A stretch of 64,000 nucleotides of DNA from Halomonas saccharevitans (GCF_900116405.1 NZ_FPAQ01000012.1:23734-87733); one strand, 5' to 3'. Positions 18,075-27,661 are shown, counted from the first letter of the stretch. Translations and numbers: made by a program. The notes: generated by a model from the sequence alone, not told the origin.

Positions 18075-19070
18075 TCAGCTCACCTCGGCCAGCCGCCGCC
18101 GCAGCTCCTGGCGGCGCTCATCGCTCATGAAGGCGGCCTCGAGGGCATTATCGGCAAGCGCAACGAAGACCTCCTGCGACCAGCCGAAGGCCTCGTGGCA
18201 GGCCTCGAAATTGGGCAACATGCCGCCGCCGAAGTAGGCGGGATCGTCGGAGTTGAGGGTCAGGCGCAGGCCGGCCTCGAGCAGCTGCGGCAGGGGATGG
18301 TCGGCCATTCGCTCGACCACCCGCAGGCGCACGTTGGAGAGCGGGCAGACGGTGAGCACGATCTGCTCGTCTCGCAGCCTGGCCACCAGCGCGGGATCCT
18401 CCAGGCAGCGCACGCCGTGATCGACACGACAGACGTTCAGCAGGTCCAGCGCCTCATGGATGTAGGCGGGAGGTCCCTCCTCCCCGGCATGGGCCACGCG
18501 GGGAATGCCGAGCTCGCGGGCGAAGCGGAAGACTTCGGTAAACTTCGCCGGCGGATTGCCCTGCTCGGCGCTGTCCAGACCCACGGCGTCGAGCATCTCC
18601 CAATAGGGAGCGGCGCTCTCCATCACCGCCATGGCCTCCTCGGCCGGACGGTCGCGCAGGAAGGCCATGATCATCGCGCTGGACATGCCGAGCTCGCGCC
18701 AGGCCTCACGGCGCGCCAGGGAGAGCCCCTCCATCACCACCGGCAGCTCGATGCCCCGCGCCAGATGCGCCTGGGGATCGAAGTGCATCTCCACGTGCAC
18801 GACGCCCTCGGCGCTGGCCCGGCGAAAGTAGTCCATGGCGAGATCATGGAAGTCCTCGGCAGTACGCAGCACGCTCATTCCCTGGTAGTAGAGATCGAGG
18901 AAGGACTGCAGATCGGCGAAATCATAGGCCTCGCGAACCTCCTCCACCGAGGCACAGGGCAGGCGGATCCCGTTGCGCTCGGCCAGGGAGAACATCAGTT
19001 CGGGCTCCAGCGAGCCCTCGATGTGCAGGTGGAGTTCGGCCTTGGGCAGGCGCCTGAGGAAGTCACGCAT
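18075..19070 (-). CDS. Adenine deaminase (adenosine deaminase superfamily)
   Basis: A 331-residue zinc deaminase of the adenosine deaminase fold: PKAELHLHIEGSLEPELMF carries the HxH zinc ligands, VAHAGEEGP the third ligand and catalytic glutamate, RVDHGVRCLEDP and LTLNSDDPAYFG the remaining active-site residues. The FLDLYYQGMSVLRTAEDF and GLDSAEQGNPPAKF stretches resemble the Pseudomonas-type adenine deaminases (for example PA0148) rather than true adenosine deaminases, so I call adenine to hypoxanthine conversion. ATG 19070 has GAGGT upstream; an earlier in-frame start (19082) is less supported. Gene order puts it 27 bases after cydC on the same strand, probably read through from the cyd operon. 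Confidence 0.85.
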   Translation of the reverse strand: MRDFLRRLPKAELHLHIEGSLEPELMFSLAERNGIRLPCASVEEVREAYDFADLQSFLDLYYQGMSVLRTAEDFHDLAMDYFRRASAEGVVHVEMHFDPQAHLARGIELPVVMEGLSLARREAWRELGMSSAMIMAFLRDRPAEEAMAVMESAAPYWEMLDAVGLDSAEQGNPPAKFTEVFRFARELGIPRVAHAGEEGPPAYIHEALDLLNVCRVDHGVRCLEDPALVARLRDEQIVLTVCPLSNVRLRVVERMADHPLPQLLEAGLRLTLNSDDPAYFGGGMLPNFEACHEAFGWSQEVFVALADNALEAAFMSDERRQELRRRLAEVS

Positions 19071-19097
19071 GGCACACCTCATGGAAAATGATCGGTC

Positions 19098-20852
19098 CTA
19101 TCCTGAAACATCCTGACCATCCGTGCAAAGCGCACCTTCACGCAGGGTCAGGCGCTGATCGATGCCCGGCGGATCGACGGCCTCGCCGAGCTGGTGCACC
19201 AGGTAGATGACGCTGCGACCGGCAAGCCACCCGTCGAGACGGGCGGCCAGGCGTGCCGCGGTGGGCGCATCGAGCCCGGCGAAGGGTTCGTCGAGGATCA
19301 CCAGGTCGGGCTCCCGAAGCAGCAGCCGGGCCAGGCCGACGCGTCGAGCCTGACCGCCGGAGAGCCGTCGTCCGCCCTCGCCCACCCGGGTCTCGAGCCC
19401 CTCGGGCAACGCGTCCGCCCAGCCGGCGAGCTCGACCATCGACAGCACCCGCCACAGCCGCGCCTCGTCCGCCTCGGAGTCGCCCAGGCGCAGGTTGGCG
19501 GCCAGGCTATCGTCGAACAGCTCCACCTGCTGGGTGAGGCAGGCCACCCGCTGGCGCAGCGTCGCCTCGTCGATCGCCTCCACGGGAACGCCGCCGAGAG
19601 TGATTCGCCCGGCGCTCGGGGCGAGCTGGCGCGTGAGCAGCTGTGCCACGCTGGACTTGCCGGCGCCCGAGGCACCGCAAAGCGCCAGTCGCTGGCCCGC
19701 CGGCAGCGAGAGGTCCAGCGCAGTGAGCGCCGGCTGCAGGGCGCCCGGATAGTGCAGGTCGACCGCATCGAGGGTCACATCGAGAGGCCCAGGGTGCGGC
19801 GCCTGTCCCGCGGCGCTCGTCTCGCACGAGACGGCGGCGGCGCTCGGGCGGCGGGCGGCCTCCAGGGCGTTGAGGCGCTCGGCGGCGGCCCGCGTGGCGC
19901 CGAGCCGGGTGAAGGCCATGGGCAGCGCGGCTAGCGCCTCGTTCAGCGCCATCACCGCCAGCGGCATCAGCACCATCACCGGGCCTGAGAGCGCCCCGGC
20001 CTGCCAGGCCAGGGCCGCCAGCACCAGCACCGCGAGCCAGGTGGCGCCGACGGCGAATCCCGCCAGGGCCGAGCCTAGGGCCGCGACCCGGGCCAGCCGC
20101 CACTGATCGACCTGCAGGCGACGCTCGATCGCCTCTAGCCGCGCGCGGTGGGTGGCCAGACTGCCGTAGGCCTCGAGCTCGGCGAGCCCCCGCAGGTGCT
20201 CGAGCATCCGGCCACGCAGCGCCTCCAGCGCCTCGACCTGACCGCGGCTCGCGGCCATGCCGCGCCGGGCCTGGCCCAGGGTGAGCCACAGCCAGGCCGA
20301 CAGCAGCAGCGCGAGCGCGACAAGGCCGGCCCGGGGCAGCCACAGGGCGAGCAGGCCCGACAGCGCCAGGATGGCCAGCAGCGCCACGCCGGCCGGGGCC
20401 ACGAGGCGCAGGTAGAGGCCGTCCAGGGTGTCGATATCGGCGGTGAGGCGATCGAGCCAGTCGCTGGCGCGACGCCGCGACAGGGTTCGCCCGTCGAGCC
20501 CGGCCATCACGCCGAACAGGTGACCACGCAGATCGGCCAGCAGGCGCAGCACGGTATCGTGGTTATAGAGCCGTTCGACGTAGCGCGAGACGGTGCGGGT
20601 AACGGCGAAGAAGCGTATCCCGCCGCCGGGCACGTACACGTCCAGAAACGCCGAAAGCCCGGCAGCGAGGGCCAGGCCGGTCAGCGCCGTGGCGGTGATG
20701 AACCACCCCGAGAGCGCCAGCAGTCCGATGCCTGCCGCCACGGTGAGCAGCATCAGGCAAGCTCCGACGAGCAGCCGGCCGCGACGGCGATCGAGCAGCC
20801 GCCACCAGGGACGCAGAGTCGTGATCAGTGAGGCCTCTCGCACGTCAGGCAT
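19098..20852 (-). CDS. cydC: Thiol reductant ABC exporter subunit CydC
   Basis: A 584-residue half-transporter: six membrane helices in the N-terminal part, then an ATPase domain with Walker A GASGAGKSS, signature LSGGQARRVGLAR and Walker B LVILDEPFAGLD. With CydD it exports cysteine and glutathione to the periplasm, which is needed to assemble bd-type oxidases. The IRFFAVTRTVSRYVERLYNH segment is typical of CydC. Its ATG at 20852 lies inside the end of cydD (8-base overlap). Order cydA-cydB-cydD-cydC indicates one operon. Confidence 0.93.
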   Translation of the reverse strand: MPDVREASLITTLRPWWRLLDRRRGRLLVGACLMLLTVAAGIGLLALSGWFITATALTGLALAAGLSAFLDVYVPGGGIRFFAVTRTVSRYVERLYNHDTVLRLLADLRGHLFGVMAGLDGRTLSRRRASDWLDRLTADIDTLDGLYLRLVAPAGVALLAILALSGLLALWLPRAGLVALALLLSAWLWLTLGQARRGMAASRGQVEALEALRGRMLEHLRGLAELEAYGSLATHRARLEAIERRLQVDQWRLARVAALGSALAGFAVGATWLAVLVLAALAWQAGALSGPVMVLMPLAVMALNEALAALPMAFTRLGATRAAAERLNALEAARRPSAAAVSCETSAAGQAPHPGPLDVTLDAVDLHYPGALQPALTALDLSLPAGQRLALCGASGAGKSSVAQLLTRQLAPSAGRITLGGVPVEAIDEATLRQRVACLTQQVELFDDSLAANLRLGDSEADEARLWRVLSMVELAGWADALPEGLETRVGEGGRRLSGGQARRVGLARLLLREPDLVILDEPFAGLDAPTAARLAARLDGWLAGRSVIYLVHQLGEAVDPPGIDQRLTLREGALCTDGQDVSG

Positions 20853-22539
20853 CGACGGACTCCCGAACGGGGGCGGCCTCGAGCGCCAGCCGACGATCGG
20901 CCAGCGCCAGAAGCGCGGGATGGTGGGTGGCGATGACCAAGGTGCGCCCCTCGGCGGCCAGCCGCCCCAGGGCCTCGATGACCCGCGCCTCGGTCCGGGC
21001 GTCCAGGCTCGCGGTCGGCTCGTCGAGCAGCACCAGCGGCGCCGGAGATAGGAACACTCGGGCGAGTGCCAGGCGCTGCACCTGCCCCCCGGAGAGGCCC
21101 TCGCCGCGCTCGCCGAGCGAGGTATCGAGCCCGTCGGGCAGGCGCTCGAGCAGCTCGGCAAGCCCGGCCCGGCCTAGCGCCGAGCGCATCTGCGCCCCGC
21201 TTACCTCGGGTGCGGCCAGGCGCAGGTTGTCGGCGAGGCTCCCCTGGACCAGCAGCGGGCGCTGATCCAACCAGGCGAAGCCGGCATCGGCGGCCAGGCG
21301 CCGCTCGCCCTTGGTCGGGGCGATGAAACCCGCCATCACTTGCAGCAGGCTCGACTTGCCGGCCCCCGAAGGCCCCGTCACCACCAGCGTCTCGCCGCGC
21401 GCGAGGCGAAGGTCCAGCGGCCCCAGAACCCGGCCGCGCCCAGCGTGGGTGAGCGTGACGGCCTCGAGTTCGAGCAGGCTGTCGGGCGACATCGGGCGCA
21501 CAGGCTCGGCTGCCTCATCGGCGCCGCGTCCGGCGTCGGGCGTCTCCTGGAGCAGCGTCACCAGGCCAGCGGCGGCGCCCAGAGCCGCCGCCCGGTCATG
21601 ATAGTGCTGGGCGAGGCTTCTCAGCGGCTGGAAGAACTCCGGCGCCAGCAGCAGCACCAGCAGGCCGGTGAAGAGCGTCAGCTCGTCCGCCGGCCCGTAC
21701 TCGATATAGCCAAGCAGCCCGAAGCCGACATAGATCGCCACCACGGCGATGGCCACCGAGGAGAAGAACTCCAACACCGCCGAGGAGAGGAAGGCCAGGC
21801 GCAGGGTGCGCATGCTGCGCCGCCGATAGTCATCGGCCACGGCCTCCACCTCCCGGGTCGCCTGGGCGGTGCGCCCGAACAGCTGCAACGTGGTGATGCC
21901 GCGTACCCGATCGATGAAGTGCCCGGCCAGGCGCGCCACGGCCACGAACTGCTCCTGGTTCAGGCGCTCCGCGCCCATGCCCACCAGGGCCATGAACAGC
22001 GGAATCAGCGGTGTAGCGATCAGCAGGAAGAGCGCGGCCAGCCAATCGAGCCAGGCCACCACCGCGAGGATCATCAGCGGAACCGCTACCGCCAGCATCT
22101 GCTGGGGCAGATAGCGCGAAAAATAGCCGTCCAGGGCCTCGACCTGGTCGACCAGGCGCTGGGCGAGCCCCGCACCGTGATGAGCGGTGAGGCGCAACGG
22201 GCCCAGGCGTTCCAGATGATCGAGCAGCTCGGCGCGGGCTCGCCGGCGGATGCGCAGGCTGGCCGCCTGGCCGGCCACCTCCTGCCCCCACTGGGCCAGG
22301 GCCCGCAGCGGCAGGACCGCCATCAGGCCCAGCAGCCAGGGAACGAGCTCATCGAGCGCTCGCTCATCGACCAGCAGAGCGCTGATCAGGGCGGCGAGCA
22401 GTGCCATCTGGACGATGGTCGCGACGCCGACCGCCCCGCCGGCCAGCAGGGCTAGGCGCTGATAGCGGCGCTCGCCGGCGGCGAGTCGCGACAGCCACGC
22501 CCGGGCCGAGGGCCCGGGCGCTTCGGCTTTGGCCCTCAC
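20845..22539 (-). CDS. cydD: Thiol reductant ABC exporter subunit CydD
   Basis: The 564-residue partner of CydC. The membrane domain has ARAELLDHLERLGPLRLTAH, GAGLAQRLVDQVEALDGYFS and YLPQQMLAVAVPL, as in CydD proteins. The ATPase domain has Walker A GPSGAGKSS, signature LSGGQVQRLALAR and Walker B LVLLDEPTASLD. It starts at GTG 22539, one base after the cydB stop, which implies translational coupling. Located in the inner membrane. Confidence 0.93.
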   Translation of the reverse strand: MRAKAEAPGPSARAWLSRLAAGERRYQRLALLAGGAVGVATIVQMALLAALISALLVDERALDELVPWLLGLMAVLPLRALAQWGQEVAGQAASLRIRRRARAELLDHLERLGPLRLTAHHGAGLAQRLVDQVEALDGYFSRYLPQQMLAVAVPLMILAVVAWLDWLAALFLLIATPLIPLFMALVGMGAERLNQEQFVAVARLAGHFIDRVRGITTLQLFGRTAQATREVEAVADDYRRRSMRTLRLAFLSSAVLEFFSSVAIAVVAIYVGFGLLGYIEYGPADELTLFTGLLVLLLAPEFFQPLRSLAQHYHDRAAALGAAAGLVTLLQETPDAGRGADEAAEPVRPMSPDSLLELEAVTLTHAGRGRVLGPLDLRLARGETLVVTGPSGAGKSSLLQVMAGFIAPTKGERRLAADAGFAWLDQRPLLVQGSLADNLRLAAPEVSGAQMRSALGRAGLAELLERLPDGLDTSLGERGEGLSGGQVQRLALARVFLSPAPLVLLDEPTASLDARTEARVIEALGRLAAEGRTLVIATHHPALLALADRRLALEAAPVRESVDA

Positions 22540-22540
22540 C

Positions 22541-23542
22541 TCAGTGATAGCCCTCGCCGGGGCGGACCTTGCCGCGGAACACCCAGTAGGACCAGGCGGT
22601 GTAGGCCAGCACGATGGGGATCACGAAGAGCACGCCGATCAGCAGGAAGAGCTGGGAGCCCGGGTCGGAGGCGGCGTCCCAGATGGTGTAGTCCGGCGGC
22701 ACGATGACCGGCCACTTGCTGACCACCAGCCCCAGGTAGGTGAAGAGGAACAGGCCCAGGGTGGCAATGAAGGGCTGGCCCTCGCGGCGCTGGAGAACGG
22801 CACGCCACAGCAGGCCCGCACAGGCCAGCGCCAGCGCCGGGAAGATCCAGATCAGCTGCAGATGGCCGAACCAGCGATCGCGCACGCCGACATCCACGAA
22901 GGGCGTCCAGAGGCTGATGATCAAGAACACGCCGAGTACCGCCAGCAGCAGGCGCGGAGCGAGACGGTAGGCCCACTCCTGGAGCGCGCCCTCGGTCTTC
23001 AGGATCAGCCAGGTGGCGCCGAGCAGCGCATAGCCGGCCATCAGCCCGAGGCCCGTGAGCACGCTGAACGGCGTCAGCCAGTCGAACGGGCCGCCGACGT
23101 AGACGAAGTCCTCGACGGGGAAGCCCTGGATGTAGGCCCCCACCACCACACCCTGGGCGAAGGCCGCCACGGCGGATCCCCAGCAGAAGGCGCGGTTCCA
23201 CCAGTGGCGGTTGCGGTGAGACTTGAAGCGAAATTCGAAGGCGATGCCGCGGAAGATCAGCCCGGCGAGCATCAGGAAGACGCCGAGGTAGAGCGCCGGC
23301 AGAAACACCGAGTAGACCAGTGGGAAGGCGCCCAGAAGCCCCGCCCCGCCCAGCACCAGCCAGGTCTCGTTACCGTCCCACACCGGGGCGACCGTATTCA
23401 TCATCACGTCCCGTGACTCCTCGTTCGGGGCGAAGGGAAAGAGGATCCCCACGCCCAGATCGAAGCCGTCCATCAGCACGTACATGATCACGCCGAAGCC
23501 GATGATCACGGCCCAGATAATGCTCAGATCGAACATGGCCAT
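22541..23542 (-). CDS. cydB: Cytochrome bd-type quinol oxidase subunit II (CioB-like)
   Basis: A 333-residue integral membrane subunit, pairing with CydA in a quinol oxidase that reduces oxygen to water. GFGVIMYVLMDGFDLGVGIL and PVWDGNETWLVLGGAGLLGA are hallmark CydB segments, followed by RGIAFEFRFKS. The shorter length (E. coli CydB is about 379) fits the cyanide-insensitive CioB type. It starts four bases after the cydA stop and directly precedes cydD. Confidence 0.94.
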   Translation of the reverse strand: MAMFDLSIIWAVIIGFGVIMYVLMDGFDLGVGILFPFAPNEESRDVMMNTVAPVWDGNETWLVLGGAGLLGAFPLVYSVFLPALYLGVFLMLAGLIFRGIAFEFRFKSHRNRHWWNRAFCWGSAVAAFAQGVVVGAYIQGFPVEDFVYVGGPFDWLTPFSVLTGLGLMAGYALLGATWLILKTEGALQEWAYRLAPRLLLAVLGVFLIISLWTPFVDVGVRDRWFGHLQLIWIFPALALACAGLLWRAVLQRREGQPFIATLGLFLFTYLGLVVSKWPVIVPPDYTIWDAASDPGSQLFLLIGVLFVIPIVLAYTAWSYWVFRGKVRPGEGYH

Positions 23543-23545
23543 GGT

Positions 23546-24955
23546 TCAGTTCCTTCCCGGTTGGCTGGAGGCGTCCTCGAAAGGCACGTCGGCGGCAGAG
23601 AGCGGGCGCTTGGGCCGGTGCACCTCGTCGCCGTGGGCGGTTTCGGGCAGCATGCCCTGGCGCACCACGCGGGTGAGATAGTAGACCCCGCAGAAGAACA
23701 CCACCGCGTAGACGGCCATGTAGCCGATCAACGTGAACAGGGCCATGCCCCCGGTCAGCGAGGGCGTCAGCGCCTCGGCGTGGCTCATCAGGCCGTAAAC
23801 CACCCAGGGCGCGCGGCCGGTTTCGGTGACCACCCAGCCGGCCAGCACCGCGATGAAGGGTGTAACGGTCATCACGCGCATCAGCTGCAGGAAGCCGCGA
23901 TGCTCATAGACCCGGCCGCCACGGCGCAGCCACAGGCCGACCAGCGCCGCGCCGATCATGGCAAAGCCGAGAGCCACCATGATGCGGAACGACCAGAAGA
24001 CGATCCAGACCGGCGGCTGCTCCTCGGGAGGCACCTCGCTGATGCCCGGCACCTCGCCCTCGGCGTGGTGGGTCAGGATGATGCTCGCAAGGCTCGGAAT
24101 GCCGATCTCGAAGCGGTTCTCCTGAGCTTCCTGGTCCGGCAGGGCAAACAGCAACAGCGGCGTGTTCGAGCTGCGCTCCCAATTGCCCTCCATGGCGGCC
24201 ACCTTGGTCGGTTGGTGCTCCAGGGTGTTGAGGCCGTGGAAGTCCCCCACCACCGCCTGAGTCGGCGCCAGCACCAGTAGCAGCCACAGGCACATGGAGA
24301 GCGCCTTGCGGTTGGCCTCCCGGTCGCGCCCGATCAGCAGGTACCAGGCGCTGACCCCCGCGACCACGAAGCCGCCGGTCAGGAACGAAGCCAGCACCAT
24401 GTGAGTGAAGCGATACGGGAAGGAGGGGTTGAAGATCGCCGCGCTCCAGTCAGTGACGTGGAAGCGCCCGTCGATCAGCTCTACGCCAGCCGGGGTCTGC
24501 ATCCAGCTGTTGGCCGAGAGAATCCAGAACGAAGAAATGAACGTGCCGATGGCAACCATGATGGCGGCGAAGAGGTGCACGCCTTGCGGCACCTTGCCGC
24601 GTCCGAACAGCAGCACGCCAAGGAAGGCCGCCTCCAGGAAGAAGGCCGTGACCACCTCGTAGCTCAGCACCGGTCCCAGGAAGTTCGACGCCGCAAAGGA
24701 AAAGTTGCTCCAGTTGGTGCCGAACTGGAAGGACATGACGATACCCGAGACCACACCCATGCCGAAGACCACGGCGAAGACCTTGGTCCAGAACAGCGCG
24801 AGGCGGTCCCAGGCAGGATTTTCCGTCTTGAAGAAGAGCCCGTTCAGCAGGGCGATGTAGGACGCCAAACCGATGGTGAACACCGGGAAGATGGCGTGAA
24901 AGGCCACCACGAAGGCAAATTGCAGCCTCGATAGCAGCAGGGGATCCAGTTCCAT
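23546..24955 (-). CDS. cydA: Cytochrome bd-type quinol oxidase subunit I (CioA-like)
   Basis: The 469-residue haem-bearing subunit. H20 in QFAFVVAFHAIFPVFTIG matches the conserved N-terminal haem ligand. GVVSGIVMSFQFGTNWSNF, ANSWMQTPAG and GRAPWVVYGL (after VTETG) are conserved. It is about 50 residues shorter than E. coli CydA, as in the short Q-loop CioA type. The ATG at 24955 has GAGGAG upstream; the frame is open beyond it. The 263-base leader (24956-25218) must hold the operon promoter, but I see no convincing FNR or ArcA site there. First gene of cydABDC-ade. Confidence 0.94.
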   Translation of the reverse strand: MELDPLLLSRLQFAFVVAFHAIFPVFTIGLASYIALLNGLFFKTENPAWDRLALFWTKVFAVVFGMGVVSGIVMSFQFGTNWSNFSFAASNFLGPVLSYEVVTAFFLEAAFLGVLLFGRGKVPQGVHLFAAIMVAIGTFISSFWILSANSWMQTPAGVELIDGRFHVTDWSAAIFNPSFPYRFTHMVLASFLTGGFVVAGVSAWYLLIGRDREANRKALSMCLWLLLVLAPTQAVVGDFHGLNTLEHQPTKVAAMEGNWERSSNTPLLLFALPDQEAQENRFEIGIPSLASIILTHHAEGEVPGISEVPPEEQPPVWIVFWSFRIMVALGFAMIGAALVGLWLRRGGRVYEHRGFLQLMRVMTVTPFIAVLAGWVVTETGRAPWVVYGLMSHAEALTPSLTGGMALFTLIGYMAVYAVVFFCGVYYLTRVVRQGMLPETAHGDEVHRPKRPLSAADVPFEDASSQPGRN

Positions 24956-25218
24956 GAGGCACTCCTCGTTCCTGCGGGTCGTGGGTACGGGATGCGTCGG
25001 GCACTGGACGTGCTCTTGTGCGTGGGGCTTTGACACCCTGCCGCATTCTGATCGATCGGAGAACGGTCACTCAACGTAGATGCTCGGCCTCAGGGGTGGT
25101 GAGATCGAAATCGAATGACCTTATTCTCATAATCGTCAAGCCATCATACTCCTCGGACTCGTCCCGGGGGGAGACAGTTCGCGACATCATGGCGTGTCGC
25201 GTTGTCGCAGCCCGATCC

Positions 25219-26202
25219 TCAGGATGTGCCGCCTCGGGCCACCAGGCTGATCATGTACGCGGTGTAGCCGATGAACATCGCCAGCAGCACGGCGCCCTCG
25301 ACGCGGTTGATGCGCCCTGCCCGGCTGCGCCAGCCCATGGCGAAGATCGCCAGCATCACGGTCATGACCATCATCAGGCTCCAGTCGCGCAGCAGCACCT
25401 CGCGGCCGGCCTCGATGGGCGCGATCACCGCGGCCAGGCCCACCACCCCGAGGGTGTTGAAGAGGTTCGAGCCCACCACGTTGCCGAGCACCAGGTCGTG
25501 CTCGCCCCGGCGCAGCGCGCTGATCGAGGAGGCGAGCTCCGGCAGCGAGGTGCCCACGGCGACCACCGTCAGGCCGATCACCAGGTCACTGACGCCGAAC
25601 CCCTGGGCGATGGCCACCGCCCCCCACACCAGCACCCGCGAGCTTGCCACCAGCAGCACCAGGCCCACCCCGGTCCAGACCAGGCCGGCCTTGAGCGACA
25701 TGGGGTGCTCCGCCAGGCTCTCCTCGGTCTCGGGCCCCAGCACATCACCGCTCTGGCGCAGGCCGAGATAGATGCTGTAGCCGATGAAGGCCGCCAGCAG
25801 CACCAGCAGCAGCGCGCCCTCCAGACGCTCGATCATGCCGCCCCACAGCAGCGCGGCGGAGCCCAGGGTGACGGCGCCGAGCACCGGCAGCTCGCGACGC
25901 ACCACGCCGGAGTGCACCGCCAGCGGCGAGATGAGCGCCACCAGGCCCAGGATCAGGCCGATATTGGCGATGTTGGAGCCATAGGCGTTGCCCAGCGCCA
26001 GGCCGGGGTTGCCCTGGCTGGCCGCCAGGGCGGAGACCACGAGCTCCGGGGCCGAGGTGCCGAAGCCGATCACCAGCATGCCGATCAGCAGCGGCGATAG
26101 CCCCAGTCGCGCCGATGTCGCCGCGGCCCCGTCGACGAAGCGCTCGGCGCTCCACACCAGCAGGACCAGGCCTGCCAACACCGCCATCGCGGGCACGATC
26201 AT
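25219..26202 (-). CDS. Calcium/sodium antiporter (CaCA family, YrbG-like)
   Basis: A 327-residue inner-membrane exchanger built of two inverted Na_Ca_ex repeats of five helices. The alpha-repeat motifs are GFGTSAPELVVSALAA with GNAYGSNIANIG in the first half and AVGTSLPELASSISAL with GNVVGSNLFNTLG in the second. The loop between them holds a short acidic stretch (GPETEES). The ATG at 26202 has a perfect AGGAGGAG site. Divergent from pqiA over 109 bases. Confidence 0.92.
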   Translation of the reverse strand: MIVPAMAVLAGLVLLVWSAERFVDGAAATSARLGLSPLLIGMLVIGFGTSAPELVVSALAASQGNPGLALGNAYGSNIANIGLILGLVALISPLAVHSGVVRRELPVLGAVTLGSAALLWGGMIERLEGALLLVLLAAFIGYSIYLGLRQSGDVLGPETEESLAEHPMSLKAGLVWTGVGLVLLVASSRVLVWGAVAIAQGFGVSDLVIGLTVVAVGTSLPELASSISALRRGEHDLVLGNVVGSNLFNTLGVVGLAAVIAPIEAGREVLLRDWSLMMVMTVMLAIFAMGWRSRAGRINRVEGAVLLAMFIGYTAYMISLVARGGTS

Positions 26203-26311
26203 GTCATCTCCTCCTGAACATTCAGGCGTGCATGTTTGACTATGGTGCCCCCCGCGTCAACGTGACACACTTTCCGCGTGTCGACTTCATCGCCAGGAGA
26301 CCCTCATCGCC

Positions 26312-27661
26312 GTGCCCAGGCCTGCCCTACGCGCCCCCAGCCTGCCCCGGGGGACCCCGCTGGTGGATCGCTCGCCGCCGGAGACGCGCACCTCACTGCG
26401 TCGGCTGCGCGCCTGCCACGAGTGCGACTGGCTGACGGCGCTGCCGCCGCTGCACGGCGGTGAGAAGGCCGAATGTCCGCGCTGCGGCCACGTGCTGGCT
26501 ACCCGCCACCACCGCCCGGCCCAGCGCAGCATGGCGCTGGCGCTTGCCTCGCTGGTCGCGCTGGCGCTGGCCGTCTCCTTCCCCTTCATCAGCTTCACCG
26601 TCAGCGGCATCGGCAATCGCATCGAGCTGACGCAGACCGCCACCACCCTGATCGGCTTTCACCAGCCGCTGGTGGCGATCGCGGTGGTGCTGACCATCGG
26701 CGTGCTGCCCGCCGTCTACCTGGTGGGCGTGGTGTGGCTGCAGGCCGGGCTGCTACGCGGCGATCCGCTACCGGCCAGCCGCAGCATCGCCCGCTCGCTC
26801 TCGCATCTTCACCCCTGGATGATGGCCGATGTCTTCATCGTCGGGGCCCTGGTCAGCCTCATCAAGATCGCCGGCATGGCCGAGGTGGGGCTCGGCATCT
26901 CCTTCTGGGCCTTCTGTGCCTTCGCCCTGCTGCTGCTGCTGACCACCCAGTCGCTGGACGCCGACTGGATGTGGTTCTCCCTGGTCGGCGAGCCCCTGGC
27001 CCCGGAGGGCGCGCGCACCGGCGAGACCGCCGCCCCCCAGGGGCTGGCCGGCTGCACCACCTGTGGCCTGGTCAACCGCCTGGACGGCGAGGGCCACGGC
27101 CGCTGTCGTCGCTGCGGCGAGCGCCTGCATGCCCGCAAGCCCGATAGCCAGCAGCGCACCTGGGCGCTGCTGGCGGCCGCCACCGTGATGTACCTGCCGG
27201 CTAACCTCTACCCGATCATGACCACCACGAGCCTCGGCCATGACACCCCCTCCACCATCATCGGCGGCGTGGTGCAGCTGATGCAGATGGGCTCCTGGCC
27301 GGTGGCCGTGGTGATCTTCGTCGCCAGCGTGATCGTGCCGGTGGGGAAGCTGGTGGCCCTGGCCTGGCTGTGCCTGGTGGCCAAACGCAGCAACGAACTC
27401 AACGCGGCGACCCGCACGCGGCTCTACCGCCTCACCGAGTTCATCGGCCGCTGGTCGATGGTCGATGTCTTCGTGGTGGCGATCCTGGTGGCGCTGATCC
27501 GCGCCGGTGCGTTGCTGTCGATCTCCCCTGGCCCCGCCGCCCTGGCCTTCGCCAGCGTAGTGGTCATCACCATGCTCGCCGCCATGACCTTCGACCCCCG
27601 AATGCTCTGGGACGCGCCGCTGCCGCGTGACGCCCGACCCGCCCAAGGATACTCGCCATGA
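26312..27661 (+). CDS. pqiA: Paraquat-inducible protein PqiA
   Basis: A 449-residue inner-membrane protein of the PqiABC lipid-transport (MCE) system. It has two repeated modules, each a CxxC pair zinc-ribbon followed by four membrane helices: CHECDW/CPRCGH (about residues 34-60) and CTTCGLV/CRRCGE (about 249-270). VTQTATTLIGF-type and YPIMTTTSLGHDTPSTIIGG segments match the family. The likely start is GTG 26312, 12 bases after AGGAGA. Its TGA overlaps the pqiB ATG. Confidence 0.92.
   Translation: MPRPALRAPSLPRGTPLVDRSPPETRTSLRRLRACHECDWLTALPPLHGGEKAECPRCGHVLATRHHRPAQRSMALALASLVALALAVSFPFISFTVSGIGNRIELTQTATTLIGFHQPLVAIAVVLTIGVLPAVYLVGVVWLQAGLLRGDPLPASRSIARSLSHLHPWMMADVFIVGALVSLIKIAGMAEVGLGISFWAFCAFALLLLLTTQSLDADWMWFSLVGEPLAPEGARTGETAAPQGLAGCTTCGLVNRLDGEGHGRCRRCGERLHARKPDSQQRTWALLAAATVMYLPANLYPIMTTTSLGHDTPSTIIGGVVQLMQMGSWPVAVVIFVASVIVPVGKLVALAWLCLVAKRSNELNAATRTRLYRLTEFIGRWSMVDVFVVAILVALIRAGALLSISPGPAALAFASVVVITMLAAMTFDPRMLWDAPLPRDARPAQGYSP

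Noticed and set aside
25095..25150. Fur-like or FNR-like site in the cydA leader
   Set aside because: The AT-rich stretch matches only part of a Fur box and no FNR dyad, so it is not reported as a site.
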